From Uruburuella suis (GTDB taxonomy: Bacteria > Pseudomonadota > Gammaproteobacteria > Burkholderiales > Neisseriaceae): a stretch of 64,000 nucleotides of DNA. The stretch lies in NCBI RefSeq assembly GCF_004341385.1, contig NZ_SLXE01000010.1, forward strand, positions 17,064 through 81,063. The letters run 5' to 3'. The position numbers were made by a program, and so were the translations under genes. The notes under the pieces are model-generated. The model did not search any database and was not told where the DNA came from. It was given only the letters and a program-made list of their open reading frames with translations. This document shows positions 34,108 to 42,333 of the stretch, piece by piece (within the stretch, counting starts at the first letter, position 1; each line of letters starts with the position of its first letter).

Positions 34108-34136
34108 TTAACTATTGCAAAATAAGGTTGAAAAAA

Positions 34137-36140
34137 ATGGCTTCTGCACCAAACAATACTGAATCTACACTGGCAAGTTTTATTTGGAACAATGCGAATG
34201 ATCTTTGGGGGGATTTTCCGCATACAGAGTTCGGTAAAATCATTTTGCCCTTTACGGTATTAAGACGTTTGGAATGTGTGCTTGAGCCAACGAAAGATGC
34301 TGTTCTCAATACTTATGAGCAATTCAAAGATCAAGGCATGGCGCTTGACGATATTCTTACTAACGTAAGCGGCAATCCATTTTATAACAAATCGACTTAT
34401 AACCTTTCCAATTTAGGCGGTACAAAAACCAAAGCCAACCTTGAAGATTACATTTCTAATTTTTCTGAAAACGTGCGTGTAATCTTTGAACAGTTTGATT
34501 TCAATACAACAATTAATAAGCTTTCTAAAGCGAATTTACTGCTACGCATTTGCAATAATTTCGCTGCCATCGACTTACATCCGAATGTTGTTCCTGACCG
34601 CACCATGAGTAATGTCTATGAACATTTAATCGCTCGATTTGGTGCAGAAGTCGGTACGGGGTCAGAGGACTTTATGACCCCGCGTGATATTGTACATTTG
34701 GCAGCGATTTTATTGCTTGAGCCTGATAATGAGCTGTTTGAACAAAAGAATGGTTTAATCCGCACTATTTATGATCAAACCTGTGGTACATCGGGCTTCC
34801 TAACCGACATGATGAACTATGTAGACGGTTTTAAGGACCGCTATAAAATTGCCCCTGTACTTGTACCCCACGGACAGGAATTGCAGCCTGAAACTCATGC
34901 GGTCGCATTGGGTTCAATGTTGCTCAAAAAACTGGAATCTGACCCAAGCCGTGATTTATCACAAAATATTAAATTGGGCAGTACCCTCAGTAATGACTTA
35001 TTTGCAGGGCAGCGTTTCCACTATCAATGCTCTAACCCACCTTTCGGTATGTCATGGGCGAAGGATGCCAGTGCGGTTCAATTAGAGCATAAAGAAAAAG
35101 GCTTAAATGGGCGTTTTGGTGCGGGTTTGCCTAAAGCCAGTGACGGCTCAATGCTGTTTTTACAAAACCTAATTTCCAAACTAGAACTACCTGAAAATGG
35201 TGGTGGTCGTGGTGCGATTGTACTATCAGGCTCACCATTGTTTAACGGTGGTGCAGGCTCAGGCGAGTCAGAAATTAGACGCTTTATTTTAGAAAATGAT
35301 TATCTCGAAGCAATTGTGGCATTGCCGACTGATATTTTCTTCCGTACAGGCATTGGAACGTATATTTGGTTGATTTCAAACCGTAAACCTGAACAGCGCA
35401 AAGGCAAAGTACAGCTCATTGATGCAACAGGTATGGGTTCATCTATGCGCAAAAATGAGGGCAACAAGCGCAAGTTTATTGACCAAAACTCGATTGATGA
35501 AATTAGCCGTATTTATGCCGACTTTGAAGAAAGTTCGGTCAGTAAGATTTTTGATTACACTGACTTTGGCTATCGCCGAGTAAAAGTCTTGCGCCCTCTA
35601 CGGATTGATCTTCAATTTGATGCGGAAAAACTGGAATCGTTTAAAGCATCGAAAGAGTTTGGCAAGTTATCCGACAGCGACCAAAACACGGTATCAGCTT
35701 ATATTGAACAGCAGTTTGGTGACAGCAAAGACTATGCTTGGTTTGAGAATACATTCCTGAAAAAACTACCACTCAGCAAAGTCAGCAAAGGCTTAAAAAA
35801 TGCTTTGATCGCTGCGTTTGGGGTGCAAAATCCTGATGCCGAAGCCGTAGAAATTAATGGTGAAGTACAAATGGACAGTGACCTCACCGACTATGAAAAT
35901 ATTCCTTTAAATCAAAATATTGAGGACTATATGGCGAAAGAGGTACTTCCTCATGCGCCTGATGCGGTAATTGATACCAGTTATACCGATGCCAAAGACG
36001 GTCAAGTGGGTGTGGTGGGTTATGAAATTAACTTTAACCGTTATTTTTATGTGTTTGAGCAGCCACGCCACCCGAATGAGATTATGGCTGAGATTAAAGA
36101 GCTGTCTGCCGAAGTGGCGCAATTGCTTGGGGAGGTTTAA
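34137..36140 (+). CDS. hsdM: Type I restriction-modification DNA methyltransferase subunit HsdM
   Basis: N6-adenine methyltransferase subunit; with HsdS it methylates the recognition site. It has 667 residues from the ATG at 34137; a TTG three codons earlier is less likely. It has an N-terminal helical domain (SFIWNNANDLWGDFPHTEFG), the AdoMet motif I as DQTCGTSGFL (about 215) and catalytic motif IV NPPFGMSW (about 299). It is longer than EcoR124 HsdM (about 520), with extra C-terminal sequence. The hsdS start follows after 2 bases. Codon choice is AT-rich compared with flanking genes. Confidence 0.95.
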   Translation: MASAPNNTESTLASFIWNNANDLWGDFPHTEFGKIILPFTVLRRLECVLEPTKDAVLNTYEQFKDQGMALDDILTNVSGNPFYNKSTYNLSNLGGTKTKANLEDYISNFSENVRVIFEQFDFNTTINKLSKANLLLRICNNFAAIDLHPNVVPDRTMSNVYEHLIARFGAEVGTGSEDFMTPRDIVHLAAILLLEPDNELFEQKNGLIRTIYDQTCGTSGFLTDMMNYVDGFKDRYKIAPVLVPHGQELQPETHAVALGSMLLKKLESDPSRDLSQNIKLGSTLSNDLFAGQRFHYQCSNPPFGMSWAKDASAVQLEHKEKGLNGRFGAGLPKASDGSMLFLQNLISKLELPENGGGRGAIVLSGSPLFNGGAGSGESEIRRFILENDYLEAIVALPTDIFFRTGIGTYIWLISNRKPEQRKGKVQLIDATGMGSSMRKNEGNKRKFIDQNSIDEISRIYADFEESSVSKIFDYTDFGYRRVKVLRPLRIDLQFDAEKLESFKASKEFGKLSDSDQNTVSAYIEQQFGDSKDYAWFENTFLKKLPLSKVSKGLKNALIAAFGVQNPDAEAVEINGEVQMDSDLTDYENIPLNQNIEDYMAKEVLPHAPDAVIDTSYTDAKDGQVGVVGYEINFNRYFYVFEQPRHPNEIMAEIKELSAEVAQLLGEV

Positions 36141-36142
36141 AA

Positions 36143-37414
36143 ATGGAATTTAAACAATACCCAAGTTATAAAAATAGCGGTGTGGAATGGTTAGGGGGAG
36201 TGCCTGAACATTGGGTTGGCTCTAAATTTAAGTATATATTTCAAGAGAAACAACACACAAAAAACATGAACCTTCCATTTGGGGCTATTAGCTTTGGTTC
36301 GGTTGTTTATAAAGAAGATAAAGCAAACTTAACAGATGAATTGAAAGAAAATTATCAAGAGGTATTACAGGGTGAGTTTTTAGTAAACCCGTTAAATCTA
36401 AATTATGACTTAAAAAGTCTGCGAACAGCTTTATCTAAAATAGATGTAGTTGTTAGCTCAGGTTATTTCGTTCTAAAGTTAAAAAACAATACTTTTAATA
36501 AAAGATATTTAGAGTATCTGCTTTATATATTTGATATTAGGAAAATGAAAACCTTGGGTGCGGGGATACGTCAAACACTCACATTTAGGGATATGGCTGT
36601 GTGTGATGTAGCAATTCCTAGTGCTTGTGAACAAACCCAAATCGCATCCTTCCTCGACTACGAAACCTTCCGTATCGACAACTTAATTGCCAAGCAAGAA
36701 AAGTTAATCGAACTTTTAGAAGAACAGCGTAAGTCGATTATTTCTCATGCTGTGACTAAAGGTTTAAACCCAAATGCACCAATGAAAGACAGTGGTGTTG
36801 AATGGTTGGGGGAAGTGCCTGAGCATTGGCAACAAAAACCTATTTGGAGTTTATTTAAGCGTATTAAAAGGACTAACTTTCCAACTGAACGCTTACTTTC
36901 TGTTTACCGTGATTATGGTGTTATTCCTAAAGATAGTAGGGATGATAATCATAATAGAGCATCAGAAGATTTAACTCCTTATCAGCTTGTATGTGCAAAT
37001 GATCTTGTCATCAATAAAATGAAAGCATGGCAAGGCTCTATTGCTATCTCTGAGTTAAGAGGTATTGTTAGCCCTGCATATTATATTTACCAACCTAAAG
37101 CTGAATATCACTCAAAATATATTCATTTTCTGATTCGTTCTGCGTATTACATTCAAAGTTATAAAAACTATTCAAAAGGGATACGAGTTAATCAATGGGA
37201 TTTGGAGAGCGAAGCATTTACCCATATTGACTTATTGCTTCCTTCTTTAGATGAACAACAAAAAATCGTTGCATTCCTCGACACCGAAACTGCCCGAATT
37301 GACAACCTCATTTCCAAACAAAAATCTTTAATCGAAAAACTTAAAGAATACCGTACTTCGATTATCTCCCATGCGGTTACAGGTAAAATTGACGTAAGGG
37401 AGTTTGGCGCATGA
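36143..37414 (+). CDS. hsdS: Type I restriction-modification specificity subunit HsdS
   Basis: Recognises the bipartite DNA target. It has 423 residues made of two half-modules. Each begins with a similar word (SGVEWLGGVPEHW at about 13 and SGVEWLGEVPEHW at about 216), runs through a variable target-recognition domain, and ends in a conserved helix (RIDNLIAKQEKLIELLEEQR at about 178 and RIDNLISKQKSLIEKLKEYR at about 388). Both domains are intact, so a bipartite site is expected; its sequence cannot be read from here. The stop at 37414 is followed by a 109-base gap before hsdR. Confidence 0.95.
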   Translation: MEFKQYPSYKNSGVEWLGGVPEHWVGSKFKYIFQEKQHTKNMNLPFGAISFGSVVYKEDKANLTDELKENYQEVLQGEFLVNPLNLNYDLKSLRTALSKIDVVVSSGYFVLKLKNNTFNKRYLEYLLYIFDIRKMKTLGAGIRQTLTFRDMAVCDVAIPSACEQTQIASFLDYETFRIDNLIAKQEKLIELLEEQRKSIISHAVTKGLNPNAPMKDSGVEWLGEVPEHWQQKPIWSLFKRIKRTNFPTERLLSVYRDYGVIPKDSRDDNHNRASEDLTPYQLVCANDLVINKMKAWQGSIAISELRGIVSPAYYIYQPKAEYHSKYIHFLIRSAYYIQSYKNYSKGIRVNQWDLESEAFTHIDLLLPSLDEQQKIVAFLDTETARIDNLISKQKSLIEKLKEYRTSIISHAVTGKIDVREFGA

Positions 37415-37444
37415 TTTTTTTAACAAACACTATCTAAAGCCAAT

Positions 37445-37513
37445 ATGGAAATGCCTGAGTTATGGCATCAAGACCCGTTTTGGCAACACGCATTACGACA
37501 AAATGAAGAATAA
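37445..37513 (+). CDS. Possible 22-codon ORF or gene remnant between hsdS and hsdR
   Basis: ATG to TAA frame encoding MEMPELWHQDPFWQHALRQN plus EE, 11 bases before the hsdR start. It has no clear ribosome-binding site. Its aromatic-rich composition resembles the end of a longer protein, so it may be what is left of a deleted cargo gene. Unrecognised. Confidence 0.25.
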   Translation: MEMPELWHQDPFWQHALRQNEE

Positions 37514-37523
37514 GGGGAATCGC

Positions 37524-40500
37524 ATGAATATTTTGGCAGACAAAGCCCATTACGAAAGTCACTTAGAAGCCTATATTGTGCAAAAACTGCAAGCGCAAGG
37601 TTGGGTGGTTGGGCAAAGTAAAAATTATCATACCGAATATGCACTCTACCCCGAAGATTTAATCACATGGATTCAAGCCACGCAGCCTGAAAAGTGGGAA
37701 AAACTGCAAGCCTTGAATGGCAATAATACCGAAAAACGCATCATCGACCGCTTGGATGATGAACTGAATAAGAAAGGCACAATCCATATCTTTCGTAATG
37801 GCTTTAGCATGGCGGGCGCAGGCACAATCGACCTCAGTGAAAGCGCACCCGAAGATGGACGCAATCAAGCTGTCATTGACCGCTACAACGCCAATATCCT
37901 ACGTGTTGTTCCACAACTTAAATACCACCCTTCTAAAGATGCAGGCATTTTGGACCTTGTGTTCTTTATTAACGGCTTGCCAATGGCAACGGTGGAAATT
38001 AAGACCGAGTTTAACCAGTCTTTAGAAGATGCCATTGAGCAGTATAAAAATGACCGTAAGCCGATAGACCCTAAAACAAGACGTAAAGAGCCATTGCTGA
38101 CACCTAAGCGTGGTGCAATTGTGCATTTTGCCTTGTCTGAATCTGAAATTGCCATGACCACCGCTTTAGATGGTGAAAACACCTATTTCTTGCCATTTAA
38201 TAAAGGTAATGAGGGACATGCAGGCAATCCTCCTGCGGATGTGGCTAAAGGTGAAGATTATCCAGTGGCTTACTTTTGGGATTATGTCTGCCAACGTGAT
38301 AATTGGCTGAAAATATTCCATAACTTTGTCTATGTGGAAAAGAAAAACAAAGTCGATCTATATGGCAACTGGACGGTACAGGAACGCTTGATCTTCCCGC
38401 GTTACCATCAGTTTGATGCGGTGAATAAAATCATTGCCGATGTGCAAGAAAAAGGCGTGGGACTGAATTATCTATGTGAGCATAGTGCAGGCTCAGGTAA
38501 AACCTCTACGATTTCTTGGGTGTGTCATTCACTGGTACGTTTGCGTCACAATGACGGTACACCGTTTTATAACTCCGTCATTGTGGTGACAGACCGAACG
38601 GTACTGGATGATCAGTTACAGGAAGCGATTCAACAACTCGACCATCAAAAAGGCTTAATTGCTGCAATTAACCGTGATGACAAAGAACATGCAGGCAAAT
38701 CGAAAAGCAAACAGCTTGAAGATGCACTGTTGTCCAATAAACAGATCATTATTGTGACCATTCAGACTTTCCCGCATGTGATGGAAGCGATTCTGACCAA
38801 TACCAGTTTAAGCGACCGTAACTACGGTATTGTGATTGATGAAGCACATACCTCGCAAACAGGCTCAACGGCATCTAAACTGCAAGCGACATTGGCATTG
38901 CAGTCAGGTGAAGCGATGGCAAGCCTGACTGTTGAGGAGTTACTGGAGCAGATTCAAAAAGCCCGTGTACAGTCTAAAAACATCAGCCATTTTGCCTTTA
39001 CTGCAACCCCAAAACACTCGACTAAAATGCTGTTTGGGCGTACTAAAAATGGTGAGCCTGCCAGTGATGACAATTTACCTGAATCCTTTCATTTGTATCC
39101 GCAACGTCAAGCGATTGAAGAAGGCTTCATTTTAGATGTATTGCAAGGCTATGTGCCGTACAAGACAGCTTTTAAGCTCGGTGGTGATGCAGTTGATGAT
39201 GATAAACGAGTCAACTCTAAAGCAGCCAAAAAAGCCTTAGCCCGTTGGATGGCTTTACACGCGACCAATGTCACGCAAAAGGTGCAGTTTATTATTCAAC
39301 ACTTTCACCACAATGTTGCCAATTTGCTTAATGGTCAAGCCAAAGCCATGATCGTGACCAGTTCACGCCCTGCGGCAGCACGTTATAAAATTGCCTTAGA
39401 AAAGTATATTGAAGATAACCCTGAATACAGTGCTTATCGTGTCTTGGTGGCATTTTCGGGTAAGCTCACGGGCAAACAGATTAGCCATGAAGCAGATGGT
39501 GATAGCGAAAACGGGGCGCTATTTCAAGTTGGTGAAGATGCTGAATTTACCGAAGCCAATATGAATGCCGATGCACCTAATTCTGATTTACGCATCGCAT
39601 TTGACCGCCCTGAATATCGCTTAATGGTAGTGGCGAATAAATTCCAAACAGGCTTTGACCAACCCAAACTCTGCGCCATGTACCTTGATAAAGTCATTGC
39701 CAATGAAGTTGAAGTGGTACAAACCTTGTCACGCTTAAACCGTACCACCACAGGCAAAGATCAAACCTTTGTAATTGACTTTGTAAATGACCCTGAATGG
39801 ATTTTAAAGTGCTTCAAAAAGTACGACAACGGGGTAAAAATGGTGGATGTACAAGACCCGAATGTGGTTTATACCATCAAAGACAATATTGAAGAACTTG
39901 ATCTGATTACCGAAGATGATTTGGAGGAGTTTAAAGCAGCTCGTTTTAAAACCATCCGTGATATTAGTAATCATGATTTCAAAGAAACCACACATCCCGA
40001 CCTGTTTAAAGCAACCGATCGTGTCGCCCGCCTGTTTAACCAAAAACTGAAAATGCTCAAACAGGCGATTGAGCTACAGGAAACCGCATTTGATCAAGCC
40101 AAAGCAGACGGCAATGATGAAGGCGCAGAAAAAGCGGAATTTGAGCGCAAGCAGTTAGACGTAGAATTACAAACCTTGATGCGCTTTAAGGGCAATTTGG
40201 ATAAGTTTAGCCGTATTTATTCCTATGTGGCACAGCTTATTGACTTTGGCGATCCTGAACTTGAAAACTTCTCGGCATTTACCAAGCTCTTATCCAAACG
40301 ATTAAATGGTATGTCTGCTAAAGAAATTGATATTTCAGGCTTGGTACTGACTGGCTTTGGCATCTTTAAAAAGAAACTTAAAACCGATGATACCGATCAT
40401 CCCGAAGCGGATGAACCTCAACCATTAGCCCCCATCCAAGGCACAGCCAATGGTGATTTACAGCCAACCAAAATGACTTATCTGAAAGAAGTCATTGATC

Positions 40501-40808
40501 TTATTGCTCAGACTTTTGGCGATATTTCCACCCGTGAAGAACAGGTGGTATACATCAATCATTTAGTAACCATTCTACGAAATAACGATGTAGTTATGGC
40601 TCAGATTGAAAATAATCCTGAATCCACAGCCTTGCAAGGTAATTTGCCATCGGCAACGAAAGGCGCAATTATTCAAGCACTGACCTCACATCAAGACTTA
40701 TCAGCATTGTTGCTCAAGACCGATGCACAAGCGATGCAGAATGTGATCAAGGTGCTGTATAAATTGCTTAAAGATGGTGAAACCATTGATGTGCATCGTC
40801 TAACATAA
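37524..40808 (+). CDS. hsdR: Type I restriction endonuclease/translocase subunit HsdR
   Basis: ATP-driven DNA translocase and nuclease. It has 1,094 residues from the ATG at 37524, which has AAGGGG at the right distance; an in-frame TTG at 37404 overlaps hsdS and is less likely. The N-terminal PD-(D/E)XK nuclease shows LDLVFF (D about 142) and VEIKTEF (E-x-K about 156). The superfamily 2 helicase follows with Walker A HSAGSGKTSTISWV (about 319), DEAH (about 438), FAFTATPKH and the later QTGFDQPKL. The C-terminal helical region binds HsdM/HsdS. All key motifs are present. The transposase gene follows after 12 bases. Confidence 0.95.
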   Translation: MNILADKAHYESHLEAYIVQKLQAQGWVVGQSKNYHTEYALYPEDLITWIQATQPEKWEKLQALNGNNTEKRIIDRLDDELNKKGTIHIFRNGFSMAGAGTIDLSESAPEDGRNQAVIDRYNANILRVVPQLKYHPSKDAGILDLVFFINGLPMATVEIKTEFNQSLEDAIEQYKNDRKPIDPKTRRKEPLLTPKRGAIVHFALSESEIAMTTALDGENTYFLPFNKGNEGHAGNPPADVAKGEDYPVAYFWDYVCQRDNWLKIFHNFVYVEKKNKVDLYGNWTVQERLIFPRYHQFDAVNKIIADVQEKGVGLNYLCEHSAGSGKTSTISWVCHSLVRLRHNDGTPFYNSVIVVTDRTVLDDQLQEAIQQLDHQKGLIAAINRDDKEHAGKSKSKQLEDALLSNKQIIIVTIQTFPHVMEAILTNTSLSDRNYGIVIDEAHTSQTGSTASKLQATLALQSGEAMASLTVEELLEQIQKARVQSKNISHFAFTATPKHSTKMLFGRTKNGEPASDDNLPESFHLYPQRQAIEEGFILDVLQGYVPYKTAFKLGGDAVDDDKRVNSKAAKKALARWMALHATNVTQKVQFIIQHFHHNVANLLNGQAKAMIVTSSRPAAARYKIALEKYIEDNPEYSAYRVLVAFSGKLTGKQISHEADGDSENGALFQVGEDAEFTEANMNADAPNSDLRIAFDRPEYRLMVVANKFQTGFDQPKLCAMYLDKVIANEVEVVQTLSRLNRTTTGKDQTFVIDFVNDPEWILKCFKKYDNGVKMVDVQDPNVVYTIKDNIEELDLITEDDLEEFKAARFKTIRDISNHDFKETTHPDLFKATDRVARLFNQKLKMLKQAIELQETAFDQAKADGNDEGAEKAEFERKQLDVELQTLMRFKGNLDKFSRIYSYVAQLIDFGDPELENFSAFTKLLSKRLNGMSAKEIDISGLVLTGFGIFKKKLKTDDTDHPEADEPQPLAPIQGTANGDLQPTKMTYLKEVIDLIAQTFGDISTREEQVVYINHLVTILRNNDVVMAQIENNPESTALQGNLPSATKGAIIQALTSHQDLSALLLKTDAQAMQNVIKVLYKLLKDGETIDVHRLT

Positions 40809-40820
40809 CGGAGTATTAGA

Positions 40821-42170
40821 ATGATTGATATTCTGCAACTGGAAGGTGTACAGCCGATAGATTACCGTAATGAAGATGGCTGTATTATGATTACCGTACA
40901 GCCAAGCGGTGAGCATTTGGAAACATGCCCTGAATGCGGCGGACGTTTATACAAACACGGTCAGCGTATCAATCATTTTGCCGATACCCCCTTACAGATG
41001 CAGGCTGTAAAAATTGAGGTGGTACGGACACGCTATCGCTGTTCTGGATGCAAAAGCATGATTACCCCTCAACTCAGCTTCTTAGATGAAAAGCGTAGAG
41101 CGACCCATCGGCTGATTCAGCAAGTACGCAAGCGTTGCTTAGATCGAACATTTACGCAGCTTGCCGAAGATACGGGTGTAGTCGTGAACACCATTAAAAA
41201 CATTACGCTCGATTTCGTGGAGGAATTAGAACGAGATATTAAGTTTGAAACTCCAACGATTATGGGTATTGATGAACTTAAATTGATGGGAACATATCGC
41301 TGTGTCATCACCAACCTTGCTATGAACAGCTTATATGATATGTTGCCTGAAAGAACTCAAGATACATTGATACCATACTTCGCCAAACTGCCTGATGCAG
41401 AAAAAGTAGAATGGATTTGTAGTGATATGTGGCGACCCTTCAAAAAGTCATTCCGTCTGCACCTACCAAATGCCAAGTTGGTTATTGATAAGTTTCATGT
41501 AGTGAGAATGGCAAGTGAAGCTTTAGACACTGAACGTAAAACATTACAAAGTAGCTTGGATCGCGATGCCCGACTGAATATGAAAAAACATTTGCGATGG
41601 ATACTGCTTAGACGACCAAATTCATTGACCGAAGATCAACAAAGAATTTTAGGAAATTTAGAAAAATGGCATCCTGAATTTAAGGAAGCTTATGACCTCA
41701 AAGAGCAGTTTTATAATATTTATGAAGCAACAACCAAAGACGATGCCATACAAAGGTTTCATGAATGGGAAAGCAGTATTCCCAAATATTTAAAGTCTTT
41801 CCGTGACGTTGCTAAAACTGTGAATAATAACTTTGAGGATATATTCACCTATTGGGATGCGCCAATAAGAATTACCAATGCTTATACTGAGGGGCATAAT
41901 GGTATTACAAGGGTCGCAAATCGAATGGGACGAGGATATACCTTTGAGGTGCTTCGAGCAAAGATGTTATATAACAAAGTGGCTCGATCTATTACAACTT
42001 TGAAGACTCCATCATCTTCATTAAAATCAACCAAAGGTTATGAGGGTTTAACTGCATTTCCAACCAAGCAAGAGAAAACTAAGTTGGAATATGGCGCTTA
42101 TATTCCAACCTTGGTTGAGTTATACAGTGATAATGACGATTTGGATGAGAAACCAATTTCAACCATGTAA
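40821..42170 (+). CDS. tnp: ISL3-family transposase
   Basis: 449-residue DDE transposase. It has an N-terminal zinc ribbon (C36, C39, C74, C77), a helix-turn-helix region (about 105-130), and a DDE core with D151 in IMGIDELK, D202/D223 in WICSDMW and LVIDKFHVVRM, and E357 in NAYTEGHNGI. It is full length with all catalytic residues. CGGAG precedes the ATG, and only 12 bases separate it from hsdR, so it reads as the last gene of the hsd operon. Its stop codon lies inside the right inverted repeat. Confidence 0.93.
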   Translation: MIDILQLEGVQPIDYRNEDGCIMITVQPSGEHLETCPECGGRLYKHGQRINHFADTPLQMQAVKIEVVRTRYRCSGCKSMITPQLSFLDEKRRATHRLIQQVRKRCLDRTFTQLAEDTGVVVNTIKNITLDFVEELERDIKFETPTIMGIDELKLMGTYRCVITNLAMNSLYDMLPERTQDTLIPYFAKLPDAEKVEWICSDMWRPFKKSFRLHLPNAKLVIDKFHVVRMASEALDTERKTLQSSLDRDARLNMKKHLRWILLRRPNSLTEDQQRILGNLEKWHPEFKEAYDLKEQFYNIYEATTKDDAIQRFHEWESSIPKYLKSFRDVAKTVNNNFEDIFTYWDAPIRITNAYTEGHNGITRVANRMGRGYTFEVLRAKMLYNKVARSITTLKTPSSSLKSTKGYEGLTAFPTKQEKTKLEYGAYIPTLVELYSDNDDLDEKPISTM

Positions 42171-42181
42171 TGCAAATAGCC
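42157..42181 (-). repeat. Right terminal inverted repeat
   Basis: Read inward: GGCTATTTGCATTACATGGT, then TGAAA. The first 13 bases equal the left end; it includes the stop codon of the transposase gene. Confidence 0.85.
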
Positions 42182-42189
42182 TTTTAAAG
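42182..42189. repeat. Target-site duplication, right copy (TTTTAAAG)
   Basis: Identical to 33943-33950. Joining the flanks at one copy restores a continuous leader from the promoter at 42.2 kb to rpmE2. Confidence 0.9.
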
Positions 42190-42195
42190 TTGGTT

Positions 42196-42210
42196 TGTTA
42201 TGGTATAACA
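42196..42210. promoter_or_regulatory. Zur box (separated from rpmE2 by the transposon)
   Basis: TGTTATGGTATAACA matches the neisserial Zur consensus TGTTATDNHATAACA at every position. It abuts the -10 box of a leftward promoter, as expected for repression by zinc-loaded Zur. Confidence 0.85.
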
Positions 42211-42238
42211 TTATATAATATTTGATAGCGGTTATCAA
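42210..42238 (-). promoter_or_regulatory. Leftward sigma-70 promoter, formerly of rpmE2-rpmJ2
   Basis: On the - strand: TTGATA (42238-42233), 17-base spacer, TATAAT (42215-42210). Removing the transposon and one TTTTAAAG would give a leader of about 40 bases to the rpmE2 ATG. As it stands it points into the right end of the transposon, antisense to the transposase gene. Confidence 0.85.
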
Positions 42239-42248
42239 CTTTATAAAA

Positions 42249-42283
42249 AACAGGCCGTCTGAAACATTTTCAGACGGCCTGTT
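42249..42283 (-). terminator. Inverted-DUS terminator after sixA
   Basis: AACAGGCCGTCTGAAA and TTTCAGACGGCCTGTT, between sixA and the Zur-controlled promoter. Confidence 0.85.
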
Positions 42284-42333
42284 TGCCGACAAGTTGTGCC
42301 GATTAAAAAAGCGGGAATCATGAAAACAATCGC

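Larger units (their letters stand above)
33956..34134 (+). repeat. Four spaced direct repeats at the left end (iteron-like)
   Basis: Consensus WTTGCAWNNYAAGGTTGAAA at 33956, 34020, 34065 and 34114 (the first ends GGTGGGA). Copy 3 contains the probable -35 box of hsdM and copy 4 contains its ribosome-binding AAGG. The right end has one copy, inside the right inverted repeat. Confidence 0.75.
33951..42181 (+). mobile_element. ISL3-family transposon carrying a type I restriction-modification system
   Basis: An 8,231-bp unit bounded by inverted ends that share GGCTATTTGCATT exactly and match at about half of the next dozen positions (GGT is shared). It is flanked by exact 8-bp duplications TTTTAAAG. 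Contents in order, all on +: left-end repeats and promoter, hsdM, hsdS, hsdR, ISL3 transposase. No inverted end is seen between hsdR and the transposase, so this is one element with internal cargo rather than an IS lying beside a restriction locus. It is clearly more AT-rich than its surroundings, and no DUS was found in it, while the flanks have one pair per 1-2 kb. Both signs point to recent arrival from outside Neisseriaceae. Confidence 0.88.

Noticed and set aside
34128..34136. TTG start for HsdM three codons upstream of the ATG
   Set aside because: The ATG at 34137 is at a good distance from AAGG; the TTG overlaps that ribosome-binding site.
37404..37523. HsdR start at an in-frame TTG overlapping hsdS
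   Set aside because: The extra 40 residues do not resemble the family, and the ATG at 37524 has a strong AAGGGG.
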